A DNA stretch of 16,994 nucleotides from Acidobacteria bacterium AH-259-L09 (GTDB lineage: Bacteria > Acidobacteriota > UBA6911 > RPQK01): the NCBI GenBank assembly GCA_027717875.1, contig JALLOL010000021.1:1-16994 (forward strand). Reading direction: 5' to 3'. The translations under genes were made by a program, and so were the position numbers. Positions 15,002 through 16,994 of this stretch are shown here, piece after piece. How positions within the stretch are numbered: the stretch's first letter is position 1; the number at the start of each line of letters is the position of its first letter. The notes under the pieces were generated by a model, which did no database searches, was not told the DNA's origin, and was given only the letters and a program-made list of their open reading frames with translations.

Positions 15002-16333
15002 TTACTCGGAAGGAGGTTTCCCGGAGATCTTCTCAAATTCCTTGCCGGCAAAGCGGACGATTCTAATCCATGCCAGCAGAATCAGTGCGGTCACGAGTGA
15101 GAGCCAGCGAACGCTTCCAAAGCCCACAAAGAGGGTGGTGATGGTCAGGCTCAGGCCCACGGCCAGGGCTTTGGCAAAGCGCTGAACGAACATGTCGATA
15201 AACGCCTTGGCCTGATACTTCTCCTCTCTGGTGGTGGGGACATAGAGAACTTCCTTGGAGGACTGATTAATCGAGTTGTTAAAGCCGTTGTCACAGATGT
15301 ACAGGGCGCCGCCCGTAAACAAAAGAGGAGTAAAGAGAAAACCGACCGAGCCTGCCAGCGCCATTCCCGGCAGAACCAGCAGTGCGATTCCCACACCAAA
15401 ACGGCTCATCATGAGACTGGTCAGGAAAATCTGTATGAAAAACGATATCCCGTTACTGATGGCCTGAACTGTGGCGATGTACACGCTGATGTCCGGCCCG
15501 TCCAGATAGTAGGCGATGGTGGATTTGAACTGAAAATCCATGGTGGTGGATACCATTTCATACAATCCGACGATCGCCACAATGGACAAAAGATAGCGGG
15601 ACCGAAAGACCATTCTGGCCCCTTCCGTTGCCGGATTTCCTGCTGATATCGGTTTCTCTTCCCCTTCCGGCGATTGGGGCAAGGACTTTCGGGTAAACAT
15701 CTTACCTGCCGTCCCGGCGATCACCAGAATGGCCACGGCCAGACCCAGGAAGATCCAAAGCCACTGAATCATGGAGAGATCGCCGATTCTTACCGCAGCA
15801 ACCGTGGCCCCAAAAAAGCCGCCCGCCACACCTCCCAGAACAATCAATCCATAGAGACGTTTGGCCGCATCGGGTTCGACACTGTCGTTGAGAAAGGCGA
15901 AGAAGGTGGCCACCATGAGCGTGCTGTAAAGGTCGCCGAATAGATAAAACGACCAGACCGTGGGCGCTCCGGGGGAGTCCAGCACGAAGGTAAAAAACAG
16001 AAAGCAGGAGATGATAAAGATCGAGAAGATGTAGGTGAGCTGCTGGCGCCGAAAGGACCGCGAGAACAACGCAAATACGGTGGCCGCCACTAAAGCGATG
16101 ACCATATTGAGAACCTTGGCCAGCAGTTCGGCCTGTGCCGCCACCATGTGCCAGCCGATCAGGTCAAACCCGCTTTGATCATAGAATTGAATAAAAAGAC
16201 CACTCTTGAGCGGTTTCAGGATGGAGAAGGTAGTGATGACCAGAAAGAAGTAGGAGAACATCAGGAGCGCCTGCGGGAGCTCATCCCGCCGGATGTTCAT
16301 GATTTGCTTCAGAGGATTAATTGCCGATGGCAC
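15002..16333 (-). CDS. Nucleotide (NTP/NDP) exchange transporter-like membrane protein, Tlc/Npt family
   Basis: 443 residues with about 11-12 hydrophobic segments and short charged loops. The opening IRRDELPQALLMFSYFFLVITT and the late motif SSKEVLYVPTTREEKYQAKAFID followed by QRFAKA fit the ADP/ATP-carrier-like (Tlc/Npt) group within the MFS fold. In obligate intracellular bacteria such proteins exchange host ATP for ADP. In free-living Acidobacteria-type genomes the substrate is unknown. A central hydrophilic loop (about residues 215-245) separates the two halves. The GTG start at 16333 is supported by GGAG at 16339-16342; ATG 16300 is the alternative. It lacks the HEAT-repeat tail found on longer relatives, but a HEAT-like remnant lies 117 bases upstream on the same strand. 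It is convergent with the arginine operon. Confidence 0.75.
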   Translation of the reverse strand: MPSAINPLKQIMNIRRDELPQALLMFSYFFLVITTFSILKPLKSGLFIQFYDQSGFDLIGWHMVAAQAELLAKVLNMVIALVAATVFALFSRSFRRQQLTYIFSIFIISCFLFFTFVLDSPGAPTVWSFYLFGDLYSTLMVATFFAFLNDSVEPDAAKRLYGLIVLGGVAGGFFGATVAAVRIGDLSMIQWLWIFLGLAVAILVIAGTAGKMFTRKSLPQSPEGEEKPISAGNPATEGARMVFRSRYLLSIVAIVGLYEMVSTTMDFQFKSTIAYYLDGPDISVYIATVQAISNGISFFIQIFLTSLMMSRFGVGIALLVLPGMALAGSVGFLFTPLLFTGGALYICDNGFNNSINQSSKEVLYVPTTREEKYQAKAFIDMFVQRFAKALAVGLSLTITTLFVGFGSVRWLSLVTALILLAWIRIVRFAGKEFEKISGKPPSE

Positions 16334-16431
16334 ATCAACTCCAGTCAGCGCACCTTACAAATCGGTCCGGGCTACTGAGAACCGGATTTTCCTCCCAGGC
16401 AGCAACCGACATGGAGAATATACAGAACTGC

Positions 16432-16444
16432 TGTGAATTTCACA
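16432..16444. promoter_or_regulatory. TGTGAATTTCACA palindrome upstream of the transporter
   Basis: TGTGAA-T-TTCACA lies just past the stop of the HEAT remnant and about 100 bases upstream of the transporter start. The half-sites recall CRP/FNR boxes, but the three-base gap between TGTGA and TCACA is too short for CRP (six). It is a possible operator; chance is not excluded. Confidence 0.25.
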
Positions 16445-16450
16445 ATGAGG

Positions 16451-16915
16451 CTAATTAGACTTCTTAATGATTTCAGCCAGGTTCAGCTCAATCGACTGAT
16501 TTGAGTGCATCAGCTCAGCAAGAATTTCTTCCCGAGACTGGGTCCTCTCCCGCTTTGCCTTGCGATCATCTTCCAGGAAGGGCCACAGGCTTTTTCGGAT
16601 CGCCTCGGGAAGTATGCTCTCCAGATACTCCAGAGCCGTGCCCTTGAGATCTCGCTTATCGGTGTGCAGGCCGCGAAAGGCAATCTTCAGTGGTTCTTTC
16701 GGCAGGGCCAACGAAAGGATTGTGAACACGTGCTCCAGGCTTCGGCTGGACCGTTTTTTGAGAAACTCGTCGACTAGAAGTGAATTCTCCTCATCGTCCT
16801 CGAGTTGATCGAGCAGTCGGTGGCTCTCCCACACTCTCCTGGGCACTGTCAAGTTAACGTGTGGCCGTATGTGAGAGCCACAATATCGAGTGTTCAGGAG
16901 GAGCCGCGATGCCAA
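16451..16915 (-). CDS. C-terminal remnant of a HEAT-repeat protein, 5' end apparently disrupted
   Basis: The frame gives 154 residues from a TTG at 16915. From about VWESHRLLDQLEDDEENSLL onward it reads like the helical C-terminal tail of large Npt-type transporter/HEAT-repeat proteins (FTILSLALPKEPLKIAFRGL, then GTALEYLESILPEAIRKSLWPFL). The first ~27 residues (with CGSHIRPHVNLTVP) are encoded by the small element at 16841-16963. The frame is closed upstream by a TAA inside that element's terminal repeat. The gene therefore appears to have lost or been separated from its 5' part, which may lie beyond the window. It is probably a pseudogene fragment. It would be an upstream paralogue or partner of the transporter at 15002-16333. 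Confidence 0.5.
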   Translation of the reverse strand: MASRLLLNTRYCGSHIRPHVNLTVPRRVWESHRLLDQLEDDEENSLLVDEFLKKRSSRSLEHVFTILSLALPKEPLKIAFRGLHTDKRDLKGTALEYLESILPEAIRKSLWPFLEDDRKAKRERTQSREEILAELMHSNQSIELNLAEIIKKSN

Positions 16916-16963
16916 TACCTTGGGGCTTTGTAAGTCTGTGATCCATTAAACTTGACAATACCC
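16841..16963. mobile_element. Small element with terminal inverted repeats (MITE or IS remnant)
   Basis: The left end GGGCACTGTCAAGTTAACG and the right end, read on the opposite strand as GGGTATTGTCAAGTTTAATG, match except for three substitutions or indels. They enclose about 85 bases with no gene. The ends sit where the HEAT-like reading frame loses its expected sequence. No target-site duplication is evident. It may be a miniature element or the joined ends of a deleted insertion sequence. Confidence 0.5.
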
Positions 16964-16994
16964 AGTCATTCGAAAGTTAACCTGTACTTGCACA

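Noticed and set aside
16432..16444. CRP-binding site
   Set aside because: The TGTGA and TCACA half-sites are only three bases apart rather than six, so it was kept only as a low-confidence palindrome.
1..16994. CRISPR array, prophage or toxin-antitoxin module
   Set aside because: No regularly spaced direct repeats, phage structural genes or paired small toxin/antitoxin frames were seen on either strand.

Overview
The window looks like chromosome from an uncultured member of the Acidobacteriota or a close relative. The evidence is a large Oar-type TonB-dependent receptor with an N-terminal carboxypeptidase-regulatory domain, a GWxTD-domain protein, a VWFA-related protein of the kind expanded in Acidobacteria, and a family S9 glutamyl-endopeptidase-like protein. 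GC content is moderate and genes run on both strands. I see no rRNA, tRNA, CRISPR array, phage gene or complete insertion sequence.

Layout from left to right. (1) 1-78 is the last 25 codons of a probable rsmI. (2) 128-2596 is a secreted S9 peptidase, bracketed by two GGGGTCAGACCCC palindromes. (3) 2643-10331 is an envelope locus. A GWxTD protein and a 1071-residue TonB/Oar receptor lie on the minus strand, and a VWFA protein lies divergently on the plus strand. The VWFA gene is broken into two frames at a run of nine G. The divergent 7833-8151 region holds a good minus-strand promoter, a CCTTACA direct repeat just upstream of it, and an 18-bp-arm palindrome. The GWxTD and VWFA proteins have unrelated N-terminal halves but the same kind of C-terminal half of about 240 residues. 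This suggests they are matched parts of one envelope system. (4) 10595-14659 is a tightly overlapping operon: a P-loop protein of unknown function, then argC, argD and argB. Its promoter sits between and over two TGCAT/ATGCA palindromes that resemble ARG boxes and are centred 52 bp apart. (5) 15002-16333 (minus) is a Tlc/Npt-like nucleotide transporter homologue. Upstream of it is the 3' remnant of a HEAT-repeat gene, apparently cut by a small element with terminal inverted repeats (16841-16963).

The arginine genes encode the middle of the pathway, from N-acyl-glutamate to N-acyl-ornithine. No enzyme that makes or removes the acyl group is visible here. The translationally coupled P-loop protein is the most interesting unknown. 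Its second half distantly resembles the DUF1611/DgcN P-loop domain, whose characterised members acetylate D-glutamate, so a role in supplying or handling acyl-glutamate is a testable guess.

Palindromic repeats of several kinds sit at gene borders: GGGGTCAGACCCC elements, a 28-bp-arm inverted repeat that supplies the argB stop codon, and a 190-bp imperfect palindrome. This is typical of a genome carrying REP/MITE-like families, though no transposase is in view.
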